DNA from: CAYOSU01 sp964406735
Lineage (GTDB): Bacteria > Bacillota > Clostridia > Christensenellales > CAMQZB01
Direction: 5' to 3'
NCBI GenBank assembly: GCA_964406735.1
Contig: CAYOSU010000003.1
Coordinates: 49,455 to 113,454 of the forward strand
Length of the DNA: 64,000 bases
Below, one piece after another: positions 1 to 9,247 of this stretch (within the stretch, counting starts at the first letter, position 1; each line of letters opens with the position of its first letter). The notes beneath the pieces are model-generated. The model did not search any database and had not been told where the DNA came from. It worked only from the letters and a program-made list of their open reading frames with translations. Made by a program: the position numbers and the translations under genes.

Positions 1-473
1 TCCTTTGAGTATTTTTTCTCCAAGCGCATTGTGATATTAATCTCCTTAAGCTTTCTGGAAATGCGCTTTTCGCTATTTAAAAGCGTATTCTTTACAAGCT
101 GTTGGCTTATCGTCGAAGCACCTTCCTTATACGACATCGTAAAAAGATTTTTTATGCTTGCCTTAATAAGCCTTATTACGTCTATGCCGTTATGATCGAA
201 AAACCGTTTATCCTCAACTGAAACGAAAGCGTTTATTACGTTTTGTCCAAGCTCATCAAATTCAGTATAGTGATAATTTGATGTGGGACATTCAATAAGA
301 TCGCCTTTTGCGTCATAAAACTCATATCTATTGAAATTTTGCTTCAATTTTGTCTCGTCAAGCAATATAGTGTTCGCCGACATGTATACGATCAACCCGT
401 AAATCCCTGCAAACACAGCTATGGAGGAGACAAGTATTAAAATTATTGTAAGTATTCTTTTTGCAGTGTTCAT
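1..473 (-). CDS. Class A penicillin-binding protein, N-terminal part (cut by window edge)
   Basis: I translated the minus strand from an ATG at 473. The protein starts with a short basic stretch and one membrane segment (about residues 5-30), then an extracellular region with glycosyltransferase family 51 motifs: EDKRFFDHNG, then GASTISQQLVKN, then a RKLKE...RLEKKYSK stretch. GT51 domains polymerise lipid II into glycan strands outside the membrane; in class A PBPs a transpeptidase domain follows, which would lie beyond the left edge. The catalytic Glu of motif 1 is present. No strong ribosome site precedes the ATG. The gene is divergent from miaB with about 80 bases between them. The GT51 call is firm; full domain content cannot be seen. 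Confidence 0.88.
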   Translation of the reverse strand, partial: MNTAKRILTIILILVSSIAVFAGIYGLIVYMSANTILLDETKLKQNFNRYEFYDAKGDLIECPTSNYHYTEFDELGQNVINAFVSVEDKRFFDHNGIDVIRLIKASIKNLFTMSYKEGASTISQQLVKNTLLNSEKRISRKLKEINITMRLEKKYSK

Positions 474-509
474 TTTTAGTTATTATCTCGCAAAATATGC
501 GAAAATATG

Positions 510-538
510 TTGAGTTTTTGAAGATTTGCAGGTATAAT
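510..538 (+). promoter_or_regulatory. Sigma-A promoter of miaB-mutS-mutL-miaA
   Basis: TTGAGT (510-515), a 17-base spacer and TATAAT (533-538) match the vegetative consensus. The -10 overlaps the first in-frame ATG (537) of the miaB reading frame, so transcription should begin near 543-546 and the message would start almost at the GGAGGA ribosome site (545-550). Confidence 0.75.
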
Positions 539-557
539 GCATATGGAGGAATTTACA

Positions 558-1886
558 TTGTTTTACCACATAATCACTTACGGATGCCAAATGAACGTAC
601 ACGAGTCTGAAAAGCTTGCGGGACAGCTTGCTTCTTTGGACTATACGGAAACTACGGATATAAATAACGCAGACATAATCGTATTCAATACTTGCACGAT
701 AAGAGAAAACGCCGTATCAAAAGCATACGGCAATATCGGAGCGTTGAAAAAGCTGAAACGAGAGAAAAAGGGGCTTATTATCGCTGTTGGCGGTTGTATG
801 ACACAGGACTTAGCGCAAGCTGAGGACTTAAAGAAAAAATTCCCGTTTATTGATATTGTTTTCGGTACGCATAACTTGTGTGAATTCGGCGATATGGTTC
901 AAAAGAAGCTTGAAACAAATAAAAAACTGTTTTTGATCCCTGAATCGGAAAAGGGCTACGATAAAGAAGCCGTATCGCTCAGAACGAGCTTCCCAAACGC
1001 TTGGGTAAATATCATGTACGGCTGCAACAACTTCTGTACGTATTGCATCGTGCCGTACGTAAGAGGCCGTGAAAGAAGCAGACCGTACGAAGATATCGTC
1101 AATGAAGTCAAAGGACTTTTAGCGGAAGGCTACAAAGAGATAACGCTTTTAGGACAGAATGTAAACTCTTACGGTAACGATCTTTCTTCAAGCGGTTGCT
1201 CGTTCCCGAAACTCTTAGAGATGCTTGCCACGTTACCGTATAAATACAGGCTGCGCTTCATGACGTCGCATCCTAAAGACTTTTCTAAGGAGCTCGTTGA
1301 CGTGATAGCAAAACATGACAACATATGTAATTTTATTCATATTCCGTGTCAATCGGGTTCAACGAACGTATTAGCTCGAATGAACAGACGCTATTCAAGA
1401 GAGCAATATCTTGAAAAGATAGAGTACATCAAAACGGGGATTAAGAACTGTGCAATAAGCACGGATATTATGGTCGGTTTCCCCGGAGAGACTGAAGAGG
1501 ACTTCCAGGAGACTTTGTCTCTCGTAAAAGACGTACGCTTTTCAAACGCATTTATGTTTGAGTACTCGCCAAGGCACGGTACTAAGGCGGCGGATATGGA
1601 GGATCAAATACCTCCTGAGGTTAAAACGGATAGAATACAAAGACTTATCAAAACCGTCAACGGAATATCAAAAGAGATATCAGATTCATTTATAGGAAAG
1701 ACGTTAGAGGTGCTCGTAGAGGACTTCGGAGACGGATATGCTTGCGGTAGGGACGAGCTTGGCAAGATGGTAAGCTTCCCGTATGACGGAGAAAAAGACA
1801 AGCTTTTAGGAAAATTCGTTTTAGTTAAAATATTATCTACGACTATATCCGCATTGAAGGGTGAATTGACTGAAGTAGTGAGGTAA
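558..1886 (+). CDS. miaB: tRNA-2-methylthio-N6-dimethylallyladenosine synthase
   Basis: MiaB is a radical SAM methylthiotransferase that adds a methylthio group to i6A37 of tRNAs. Counted from the chosen start, the N-terminal domain supplies the auxiliary cluster cysteines C10 (YGCQMN), C46 (NTCTIREN) and C80 (GGCM); the radical SAM cluster is C156-x3-C160-x2-C163 (YGCNNFCTYC); a TRAM-like C-terminus follows. I chose TTG at 558 because GGAGGA (545-550) lies eight bases upstream and the product then begins just before the usual ITYGCQMN motif; the frame can be read from ATG 537, but that codon overlaps the -10 box. The gene begins a four-gene operon that also holds miaA, which makes MiaB's substrate. 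Confidence 0.95.
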   Translation: MFYHIITYGCQMNVHESEKLAGQLASLDYTETTDINNADIIVFNTCTIRENAVSKAYGNIGALKKLKREKKGLIIAVGGCMTQDLAQAEDLKKKFPFIDIVFGTHNLCEFGDMVQKKLETNKKLFLIPESEKGYDKEAVSLRTSFPNAWVNIMYGCNNFCTYCIVPYVRGRERSRPYEDIVNEVKGLLAEGYKEITLLGQNVNSYGNDLSSSGCSFPKLLEMLATLPYKYRLRFMTSHPKDFSKELVDVIAKHDNICNFIHIPCQSGSTNVLARMNRRYSREQYLEKIEYIKTGIKNCAISTDIMVGFPGETEEDFQETLSLVKDVRFSNAFMFEYSPRHGTKAADMEDQIPPEVKTDRIQRLIKTVNGISKEISDSFIGKTLEVLVEDFGDGYACGRDELGKMVSFPYDGEKDKLLGKFVLVKILSTTISALKGELTEVVR

Positions 1887-1889
1887 AAA

Positions 1890-4466
1890 ATGGCACTTTC
1901 ACCAATGATGAAACAATATATGGCGACCAAAGAACAGTATCCCGATTGCATACTCATGTATAGAGTTGGCGATTTTTATGAAATGTTCTTTGACGATGCC
2001 GTTAACGCATCAAAAATATTAGGACTTACCTTGACGGGCAAAGACTGTGGACTTTCAGAAAGAGCGCCAATGTGCGGCGTTCCTTATCACGCAGTTACGA
2101 CTTATATTAACAACCTCGTTGAGGCAGGGCAAAAGGTAGCTATTTGCGATCAGCTGACTGAGCCTTCTAAAGGCGAGCTCGTTCAAAGGGGCGTTACGAG
2201 GGTAGTTACCGCAGGAACGAAGACGGATAACGACATGCTCGACGAGAAGTCAAATAACTACATTGCTTGCGTTGCAAAAGACGGTACTATATACGGTATC
2301 GCTTGGGCAGATATTACGACGGGCGAGCTGTTCTGTTCAAATACGTCAAAAGATGATACGAAAGAACTTACCGAAACGCTTCTAAGAATATCTCCTGCGG
2401 AAATAATCTCCGATAGCGAAACTTCAAAGCTAAAAGTTTTGGAAGTCGAGAGAAAGGCTCTTCCTAAATTTTTACCTTACCACGATTGGGCGTTTGAATA
2501 TAAGACAGCTGTCAAGAAGATAAAAAAACAGTTTGAGACCGTATCGCTCGAGCCTTACGGAATATATAAGAATAAGCCGTGTATCATTGCGGTCGGAGCA
2601 CTCTTAGAATATCTTACCGATACTCAAAAGAGAGACCTTTCAAACCTTTCCAGCGTAAAACTTGTAAAGCAAAATAATGCAATGTCGTTTGATAGCAATA
2701 CAAGACGGAACTTAGAGCTTCTCTATTCAAACCGAGACGGCAAACGCTTTGGAACGCTTTACGGTCTTTTGAATAAGACGCAAACGCCTATGGGCGCAAG
2801 ACTTCTTCAACGCTATATCGAAGAGCCCCTTATAGACGATATCGAGATCAACGAAAGACTGGATGCAGTCGAAGAGCTGGTAAATAACACCTATATCAGA
2901 GACGATCTTTCTTCAATGCTTGGGGGCATAAGGGACATAGCAAGACTATCGGGAAAGATTTCGTACGGTAACGCAACGCCCGTAGATCTTCTTTCGATAA
3001 AAAGGTCTTTAAATTCACTTCCAAATATTAAGGCTTCGCTTTCAGGGCTGTCAAGCAAGAAACTTTCGGAGATAAACGCTAATATCGACGATCTGGACGA
3101 CCTTTGCGCTTATCTTGATGCAGCGATATCAGACGATGCCACTTCACAGGTTAAAGACGGCGGATATATCAAAAACGGCTTTTCAGCAGAACTTGATGCA
3201 TTGAAAGACCTATCAAATAACGGCAAAAAGTTACTGTCAGATCTTGAAGAAAAAGAGCGAGAGAAAACGGGCATAAAGACCTTAAAGATAGCTTATAACA
3301 GAGTATTTGGCTATTATATCGAGGTTACACGCTCCTTCCAGCACTTAGTTCCTCTAAATTATATCAGAAAACAGACGGTCGCTAACGCAGAGCGTTATAT
3401 TACAGACGAGCTTAAAGACCTTGAAAACTCGATATTAAACTCCACTGATAACGCCATCAAACTTGAATATGAACTATTAGGTAAGGCTATAAACGTTAGC
3501 AAAGGAAAGCTGAAAGAGCTTTTACAAACGTCAGAAGCTATCGCAACTCTTGACGTACTGCTTGCTTTTGCTGAAGTATCAAAGAAGTATTCATACGTAA
3601 AGCCTAAGATCGATTCAAGTATAAGTGAGTTGATAATACGAGGCGGAAGACATCCTATCGTTGAAAGACTTATCAGCGACGAGCAATTCGTTTCAAACGA
3701 CACCTACCTTGATTCAGACGAATCGCGAACAATGATACTAACAGGACCTAATATGGCAGGTAAGAGCACTTATATGAGACAGGTCGCTATTATTGCGATA
3801 ATGGCTCAAATGGGGTGCTTCGTTCCTGCTGACGAGGCTATTTTGCCTATTTTTGATAAGGTATTTACTCGTGTAGGCGCATCGGATAATCTTATATTCG
3901 ATCAAAGCACCTTTATGGTCGAAATGATAGAGGTGTCCAATATTTTGCACAACGCAACCCCTCGAAGTCTCGTTATTCTTGACGAAGTTGGTCGGGGAAC
4001 GTCTACCTTAGACGGTCTTGCGATAGCGTTTGCAGTTACGAAGTATATTACTAACGAGATACACGCTAAAACGCTTTTTGCAACTCACTATCACGAGCTT
4101 ACCGAGCTTGAGGGTACTCTCCCGGGCATAAAAAACTACCGTATATCGGTAAAAGAGCTTAACGGAAAGATAATATTCCTGAGAAAAATAGTCCGTGGAG
4201 GTGCAAACAGGAGCTTTGGCATAGAAGTCGCATCGCTTGCAGGCCTTCCTAAGTCTGTTATCAAAGAAGCGAAGCAGACTTTGAAACACCTTGAAGAGTC
4301 TGATTTTATACAGTCAAAAAAGCAACTCAGCTTTGACGATCTAATGCAGGAGGAAAAGATTGATTTCAGCGGTATAGTTGATAAACTTAACTCTATAGAC
4401 GTTGACGAAATAACACCAAGAGCGGCACTTGACATCTTGGAAGACTTAAAGGATATGGTAAAATGA
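1890..4466 (+). CDS. mutS: DNA mismatch repair protein MutS
   Basis: Mismatch-recognition ATPase, 858 residues, the normal MutS length. The N-terminal mismatch-binding F-x-E motif is at F29-E31 (GDFYEMF). The ABC-type ATPase domain has Walker A GPNMAGKST near residue 620, the signature and Walker B region LDEVGRGTSTLDG, and the FATHYHEL motif. Near the C-terminus QLSFDD resembles a beta-clamp-binding peptide. The start ATG is three bases after the miaB stop with a GTGAGG ribosome site; the stop overlaps the mutL ATG by four bases (ATGA), implying translational coupling. MutS and MutL act together in methyl-independent repair, as expected for Firmicutes without MutH. Confidence 0.97.
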   Translation: MALSPMMKQYMATKEQYPDCILMYRVGDFYEMFFDDAVNASKILGLTLTGKDCGLSERAPMCGVPYHAVTTYINNLVEAGQKVAICDQLTEPSKGELVQRGVTRVVTAGTKTDNDMLDEKSNNYIACVAKDGTIYGIAWADITTGELFCSNTSKDDTKELTETLLRISPAEIISDSETSKLKVLEVERKALPKFLPYHDWAFEYKTAVKKIKKQFETVSLEPYGIYKNKPCIIAVGALLEYLTDTQKRDLSNLSSVKLVKQNNAMSFDSNTRRNLELLYSNRDGKRFGTLYGLLNKTQTPMGARLLQRYIEEPLIDDIEINERLDAVEELVNNTYIRDDLSSMLGGIRDIARLSGKISYGNATPVDLLSIKRSLNSLPNIKASLSGLSSKKLSEINANIDDLDDLCAYLDAAISDDATSQVKDGGYIKNGFSAELDALKDLSNNGKKLLSDLEEKEREKTGIKTLKIAYNRVFGYYIEVTRSFQHLVPLNYIRKQTVANAERYITDELKDLENSILNSTDNAIKLEYELLGKAINVSKGKLKELLQTSEAIATLDVLLAFAEVSKKYSYVKPKIDSSISELIIRGGRHPIVERLISDEQFVSNDTYLDSDESRTMILTGPNMAGKSTYMRQVAIIAIMAQMGCFVPADEAILPIFDKVFTRVGASDNLIFDQSTFMVEMIEVSNILHNATPRSLVILDEVGRGTSTLDGLAIAFAVTKYITNEIHAKTLFATHYHELTELEGTLPGIKNYRISVKELNGKIIFLRKIVRGGANRSFGIEVASLAGLPKSVIKEAKQTLKHLEESDFIQSKKQLSFDDLMQEEKIDFSGIVDKLNSIDVDEITPRAALDILEDLKDMVK

Positions 4467-6346
4467 GTAGAATAAATATAATCGACAGCTCAATATATAA
4501 CAGGATCTCTGCGGGCGAAGTAATAGAGCGTCCTAAATCGGTCGTTAAAGAATGCATTGAAAACAGCTTGGACGGCGGTGCGAAAAATATTACCGTTACC
4601 GTTTCAAACAATGCTAAAAATATCCGCATTCAAGACGATGGAATCGGAATGAGTCGGAGCGACGCAAAAATCGCTTTTTTGCCTCATACAACGAGTAAGA
4701 TCGCAAAAGTTGAGGACTTAGACGTTATCGATACGCTTGGTTTCAGAGGTGAGGCGCTTGCATCTATTGCATCCGTTGCAATGGTTGAAATGAATACCTT
4801 TGATAAAGAGACAGGCGAAGCTACGAAGATAGAGATAAACGGCGGCGTGATAGAAAACGTAACCGATTCTGCAATCACCTGCGGAACGGATATCAAGGTC
4901 GAAAATCTTTTTTATAATACGCCTGTCAGAGAAAAATTCTTAAAAAGTCCGAAAAGTGAGGAGTCCGAGATAATCGACCTCATGTCCAGATTTATTTTAG
5001 CGTACCCCGACATACGATTCAAGTTTATTCTAAACGGTTCTGAAAAGTATAATTTCGACGGCGATGGCTTTGAAAAAGCTTTTTATTGCGTATACGGCAA
5101 AGATATGCTGAAAAACACCATCTACGTCGACGGAGAAAGAAACGGAATAACTGTTAAAGGCTATGTTTCAAATACGACCGTTTCTAAGCCCAACCGTACA
5201 TATCAGACTGCGATACTAAACGGCAGAAGGATCGTTAACGAGACTATCTCTATGGCAATACAGCGCGCATATATGCCATATTTAATGAAACGTTGCTATC
5301 CGTATTATGCGCTCCACATCACTATCGACGGAGAAAAGGTGGACGTAAACGTACATCCGACGAAGTTTGACGTAAGATTTTCGGATAAAGACTCCGTTTT
5401 CTCGGCCGTATATCATATAGTTTCCGACGCCGTTAAAGAAGATACGCACAGAAGGCACGACGAGTATTTCAATAAAGTATTTACCGCTGATGAGATACTC
5501 AAAAACTCTGAAGATATTCTTCCTGACGCAAGCAATGCAAAATTCGACCCGAATACGGTCATACCCGTTGTTATTAAAGAAAAATATAAGGATGCGTCCG
5601 TCGATCCGATAGTTTATAACGAGCCTATCAAAACGCCTAAAATTAAGAGTTATTACGATGAAACGCCACCTACGCCCGATTCCATAGGAATATTCAAAAG
5701 GCCGAGAGAAAGAAGCAATAACGGCGTATATCTTTACGATAAAAACCTTGTAGAGGACGAAAGTATCGTTCCCGAGAGCGTCAGAGTCATAGGCGTTTAT
5801 AACAAAACGTATATTTTGGCGGAATGCGGCGATACGCTTTATATGATAGATCAACACGCTGCACACGAAAGGATCTTATACGATAAATATACCTATTCTT
5901 ATTACAGCCAAAAGATAATGATCCAAGACCTTTTAGTACCGTACGTTCTCAACGTCAATGCACAAGAGGATGAATTTATCAGAAAGAACATTACCAATTT
6001 ATTCGTCGTAGGATTTGGCATCGAACCGTTCGGAGACAGGTCTTATCGCATAACATCCGTACCGCTTGACTTGATGGGTATTGACCTTGATGAGTTCTTC
6101 AATGATCTATTCACCGATCTTGACAAGATGATGAATATTAAAGCCGTTGAGATAATAAGAGAAAAACTTATGCAAAAGGCATGCAAGAATGCCGTAAAAG
6201 CAGGACAAACTCTTTCCGATCTTGAAATAAAGGAGATTTTCTTACAGCTTAGAAAAACGAAAACTCTTTCCTGTCCGCACGGACGCCCGATTGCCGTTAT
6301 ATTTACAAAGACGGACGTAGAAAAGCTTTTTAAGAGGATAGTATGA
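4463..6346 (+). CDS. mutL: DNA mismatch repair protein MutL (endonuclease type)
   Basis: 627-residue MutL. The N-terminal GHKL ATPase shows AGEVIERPKSVVKEC, DDGIGM and LGFRGEALASI. A long variable linker follows (about residues 330-430). The C-terminal domain carries the metal-binding endonuclease motif DQHAAHE near residue 462 plus ACKNAVKAG and CPHGRP near 603, so this is a nicking MutL as in Bacillus, not the E. coli type. In the DQHA(x)2E(x)4E motif the last Glu is Asp. It overlaps mutS and miaA by four bases each. Confidence 0.96.
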   Translation: MSRINIIDSSIYNRISAGEVIERPKSVVKECIENSLDGGAKNITVTVSNNAKNIRIQDDGIGMSRSDAKIAFLPHTTSKIAKVEDLDVIDTLGFRGEALASIASVAMVEMNTFDKETGEATKIEINGGVIENVTDSAITCGTDIKVENLFYNTPVREKFLKSPKSEESEIIDLMSRFILAYPDIRFKFILNGSEKYNFDGDGFEKAFYCVYGKDMLKNTIYVDGERNGITVKGYVSNTTVSKPNRTYQTAILNGRRIVNETISMAIQRAYMPYLMKRCYPYYALHITIDGEKVDVNVHPTKFDVRFSDKDSVFSAVYHIVSDAVKEDTHRRHDEYFNKVFTADEILKNSEDILPDASNAKFDPNTVIPVVIKEKYKDASVDPIVYNEPIKTPKIKSYYDETPPTPDSIGIFKRPRERSNNGVYLYDKNLVEDESIVPESVRVIGVYNKTYILAECGDTLYMIDQHAAHERILYDKYTYSYYSQKIMIQDLLVPYVLNVNAQEDEFIRKNITNLFVVGFGIEPFGDRSYRITSVPLDLMGIDLDEFFNDLFTDLDKMMNIKAVEIIREKLMQKACKNAVKAGQTLSDLEIKEIFLQLRKTKTLSCPHGRPIAVIFTKTDVEKLFKRIV

Positions 6347-7254
6347 GTAGAAAGCTTATCGTTATCGGCGGAGCTACGGCTTCAGGCAAAACTTCGCTAT
6401 CGGTCGAACTTGCAAAACGTCTGAACGGTGAGATAATATCTTGCGACTCGATGCAGATATATAAAGCTCTGGATATCGGCACTTCAAAGGTTAAAAACGA
6501 AGAAATGCAAAGCATTAAGCATCATATGCTCAGCATTATCGAGCCGACGGTCAATTATTCGGTATCCGATTACGTTGAAGAAGCGTCAAGAATAATAGAC
6601 GAATTATTTAAAAAAAATATCCAACCGATCGTTGTCGGCGGAACGGGATTTTACGTTACATCGCTTTTATATAAGAAAAGCCTCGGCAACGTCGAGTGCA
6701 ACGAAGAAATAAGAAGAAAATATACTCTTCTTGCCGAAAAAGAGGGCAATATTGCCGTTTATAACGAGCTTTTGAAGGTAGATAGGCTTACGGCTGAAAA
6801 GCTATCTCCAAACGACTTGAAAAGGGTAATCAGGGCGCTTGAGATATTCGAAACTACAGGAAGACCCAAGTCTTTGCAAAATGACGTCGAAAAGCGATAC
6901 GATTATAAGGCGTATTGCATAGATATGCCGCGAGCAGAGCTTTACTCTCGTATCGACGAGAGAGTAGAGGAAATGGTAAATGAAGGCTTATTTGAAGAAG
7001 TTAAAAACTTGCTTAATGTTCTCGAAAAAGGCTCGACGGCGCTTTCGGCAATAGGATATAAAGAGATCATAGAATATTTTGAGGGCAAAGTTTCAAGAGA
7101 AAAAGCTATAGATAACGTCAAGCTGAATACAAGACACTACGCCAAACGCCAGATAACTTATTTTAAACATCAGCTTAATTGCACGTATATCGACGGTAGT
7201 ATAAGCTTAAACGACAAGGTCGACGCAGTATTAAACGATTATTATTCCGATTAG
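6343..7254 (+). CDS. miaA: tRNA dimethylallyltransferase
   Basis: 303-residue MiaA, which prenylates A37 of tRNAs reading UNN codons using dimethylallyl diphosphate; the product is methylthiolated by MiaB, encoded first in the same operon. The N-terminal P-loop is GGATASGKTS, followed by CDSMQIYKALDIGTSK, and VVGGTGFYV for the substrate channel. The ATG overlaps the mutL stop by four bases. In many Firmicutes hfq follows miaA, but only 43 noncoding bases separate this gene from the next one. Confidence 0.96.
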   Translation: MSRKLIVIGGATASGKTSLSVELAKRLNGEIISCDSMQIYKALDIGTSKVKNEEMQSIKHHMLSIIEPTVNYSVSDYVEEASRIIDELFKKNIQPIVVGGTGFYVTSLLYKKSLGNVECNEEIRRKYTLLAEKEGNIAVYNELLKVDRLTAEKLSPNDLKRVIRALEIFETTGRPKSLQNDVEKRYDYKAYCIDMPRAELYSRIDERVEEMVNEGLFEEVKNLLNVLEKGSTALSAIGYKEIIEYFEGKVSREKAIDNVKLNTRHYAKRQITYFKHQLNCTYIDGSISLNDKVDAVLNDYYSD

Positions 7255-7261
7255 AAAAATA

Positions 7262-7277
7262 TTTTACGCATAAATAT
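7262..7277 (+). promoter_or_regulatory. Copy of a recurrent dyad motif upstream of the ynbB-like gene
   Basis: TTTTACGCATAAATAT lies about 20 bases upstream of the next start codon. Near-identical 16-mers occur in the gaps at 11774, 11817, 11850 and 26583. Function unknown; it could be a repressor site. Confidence 0.3.
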
Positions 7278-7297
7278 AGGTTTTGAGGTAATTATAT

Positions 7298-8518
7298 ATG
7301 AGAACAGCAGAAGAAATAGTTGCTATTGCCGAAGAAAAGGCGCAGCAGCAATTCAAAGAACTAGAAGAGATCGCCTTTTATAACGAGAGCAAAGTCATAG
7401 AAGCGTTCAAAAAAAATAGAGTGGCATTGAGACATTTTGCAGGCTCTACCGGCTATGGTGGAGGCGACGAAGGCAGGGACGTATTAAATCGAGTTTTTGC
7501 CAATGCATTCGGAGCTGAAAGTGCGTACGCAACTCCGCATATACTTTCTGGTACGCACGCTTTGACCGTGGCTTTATTCGGAGTTTTGCGTCCAAACGAC
7601 CTGTTACTATCGATAACTGGAAAGCCTTACGATACGTTAGACGAAGTCATAAACGGCGGAGACGGCTCGCTTGCCGACTTTGGAATAAAATACGATTGCG
7701 TAGAGATGAACGGCGATAATATAGACCTTATTGCAGTTGAAAAGAAGCTGAAAGCATGCACGCCTAAGGTCGTATTTCTTCAAAGATCACGCGGATATTC
7801 TTCTCGCAACGCATTATCTGTCTACGCTATCGGCGAAGCTATTTCTGTTATCAGGAAAATACATCCCGACGTTTGCATTATGGTCGATAACTGTTACGGT
7901 GAATTTATCGAGAAAAAAGAGCCTACCGAAGTAGGCGCAGACGTTATCGTCGGAAGTATGATAAAAAATCCGGGTGGAGGACTTGCTCCGACCGGTGGCT
8001 ACGTTGCTGGAAAGACGAAATACATCGACATGATTGCAGGTCGTGTTACTTCGCCGTCGCTTGGAACTGACATCGGAAGCTATCAAAACGGCTATCAATA
8101 CTTCTTCCAAGGCTTCTTTTTAGCTCCACACACCGTTTCGCAAGCGGTAAAAGGATCGATTCTTTTTGCTTATGCATTGAACGAGGCAGGCTATAAGACA
8201 ATTCCCGAGCCGCAAGCAAAATGTGGAGATATTATCAGGGACGTGGTTTTTGACAACGAACACGATCTTGTTGAATTTATAAGACAAATTCAGCTTTGCT
8301 CGCCCGTTGACAGCTTTGCTTATTGCGAGCCGTCCGAGATGCCAGGTTACGAAGACAAAGTAATTATGGCTGCAGGATGCTTCGTTCAAGGCGCATCTTT
8401 AGAGCTTTCGGCTGATTCTCCTATCAAAGCTCCGTATATTGCATATTTACAAGGCGGACTTACATACGAGCATTGTAAATACGCAGCGATCAATTGCTTA
8501 AAAGCACTTTTGAAATAG
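7298..8518 (+). CDS. PLP-dependent methionine gamma-lyase family protein (YnbB-like)
   Basis: 406-residue fold-type I PLP enzyme of the family often annotated as aluminium resistance protein or methionine gamma-lyase family (PF06838, B. subtilis YnbB). Visible signatures are GYGGGDEGRD, SGTHALTVALFG, MVDNCYGEF and the probable PLP lysine in GSMIKNPGGG near residue 222. The true substrate is not established for this family. GAGGT precedes the ATG. In Bacillus ynbB lies beside hflX and near miaA and hfq, and the same neighbourhood is kept here with lexA and hflX facing it. It may be read from the miaB promoter, since no terminator is seen after miaA. Confidence 0.9.
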   Translation: MRTAEEIVAIAEEKAQQQFKELEEIAFYNESKVIEAFKKNRVALRHFAGSTGYGGGDEGRDVLNRVFANAFGAESAYATPHILSGTHALTVALFGVLRPNDLLLSITGKPYDTLDEVINGGDGSLADFGIKYDCVEMNGDNIDLIAVEKKLKACTPKVVFLQRSRGYSSRNALSVYAIGEAISVIRKIHPDVCIMVDNCYGEFIEKKEPTEVGADVIVGSMIKNPGGGLAPTGGYVAGKTKYIDMIAGRVTSPSLGTDIGSYQNGYQYFFQGFFLAPHTVSQAVKGSILFAYALNEAGYKTIPEPQAKCGDIIRDVVFDNEHDLVEFIRQIQLCSPVDSFAYCEPSEMPGYEDKVIMAAGCFVQGASLELSADSPIKAPYIAYLQGGLTYEHCKYAAINCLKALLK

Positions 8519-8530
8519 TTTTAACATAAA

Positions 8531-8555
8531 AAAACCTTGGAATAACCAAGGTTTT
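8531..8555. terminator. Bidirectional rho-independent terminator
   Basis: AAAACCTTGG pairs with CCAAGGTTTT around a five-base loop, with A and T tracts on both sides. It can end the plus-strand ynbB-like transcript and the minus-strand lexA transcript. Confidence 0.85.
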
Positions 8556-8573
8556 TTTCATCATATTTATTAA

Positions 8574-9176
8574 TTAAAACTTTCTTATCAAGCCGACGAC
8601 CTTTCCTAAGATAACGCAATCGTCTACGATAATATCATCCATAGTCGGATTTTCAGGGTGAAGTCTTACTCGTCCGTTTTCTTTATAAAAACGCTTTACC
8701 GTTGCTGAATCGTCTATCATTGCCGCAACGATATCTCCGTTTTCGCAAACAGCCGTCTGCTTCAAAATAACTTTATCTCCGTTTTCAATACCGGCGTCTA
8801 TCATCGAAGTGCCTTCGATAGTCAACATAAATAGATCGTCCGATGAAAAGAGTTTTGACGGAAGCTCATATGTATCTTCGATATTTTCAATAGCAGTTAT
8901 AGGGGTTCCCGCGGCAATTTTACCGACTAACGGCACAGAAGCAAAGTCGTTTTTATTTAGCCTGCTTTTGACGTTTATAGCACGGTTTTTGTTGCCCGAT
9001 TTGACGAGAAGTCCCATGTCGTTGAGCCTGTTTACGTATTTATATACAGTAGCGGTTGACTTGATATTAAGTCCGTTAGAGATATCTCTGACCGACGGGG
9101 GATAGCCGTAGTCCTCGATATAGGACTCTATATATTCTTTTACGTCAGCTAAAAGCTCGTCAGACATTTTTCTCAT
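8574..9176 (-). CDS. lexA: SOS repressor LexA
   Basis: 200-residue LexA. An N-terminal winged helix (residues 8-65, with YGYPPSVRDISNGL and STATVYKYVNRL) binds DNA; the C-terminal peptidase has the autocleavage bond A89-G90 (KIAAGT), nucleophile S124 (GTSM) and general base K161 (ATVKRF), all intact. RecA filaments (recA at 16.2 kb) trigger self-cleavage. GGAAG lies seven bases before the ATG. I see no GAAC-N4-GTTC box upstream of lexA, so its operator in this lineage may differ from the Bacillus one. Confidence 0.95.
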   Translation of the reverse strand: MRKMSDELLADVKEYIESYIEDYGYPPSVRDISNGLNIKSTATVYKYVNRLNDMGLLVKSGNKNRAINVKSRLNKNDFASVPLVGKIAAGTPITAIENIEDTYELPSKLFSSDDLFMLTIEGTSMIDAGIENGDKVILKQTAVCENGDIVAAMIDDSATVKRFYKENGRVRLHPENPTMDDIIVDDCVILGKVVGLIRKF

Positions 9177-9198
9177 GACAAAACTTCCTTTGTTTTAT

Positions 9199-9227
9199 TT
9201 GTATATATAAAGATTTTGTGGTAAAAT
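9199..9227 (+). promoter_or_regulatory. Sigma-A promoter of the cysteine-rich microprotein gene
   Basis: TTGTAT (9199-9204), 17-base spacer, TAAAAT (9222-9227), then AGAGAGGTGA ribosome site before the ATG at 9248. It fires away from lexA within a 71-base divergent gap. Confidence 0.6.
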
Positions 9228-9247
9228 ACTTAGAGAGGTGATCGTTT

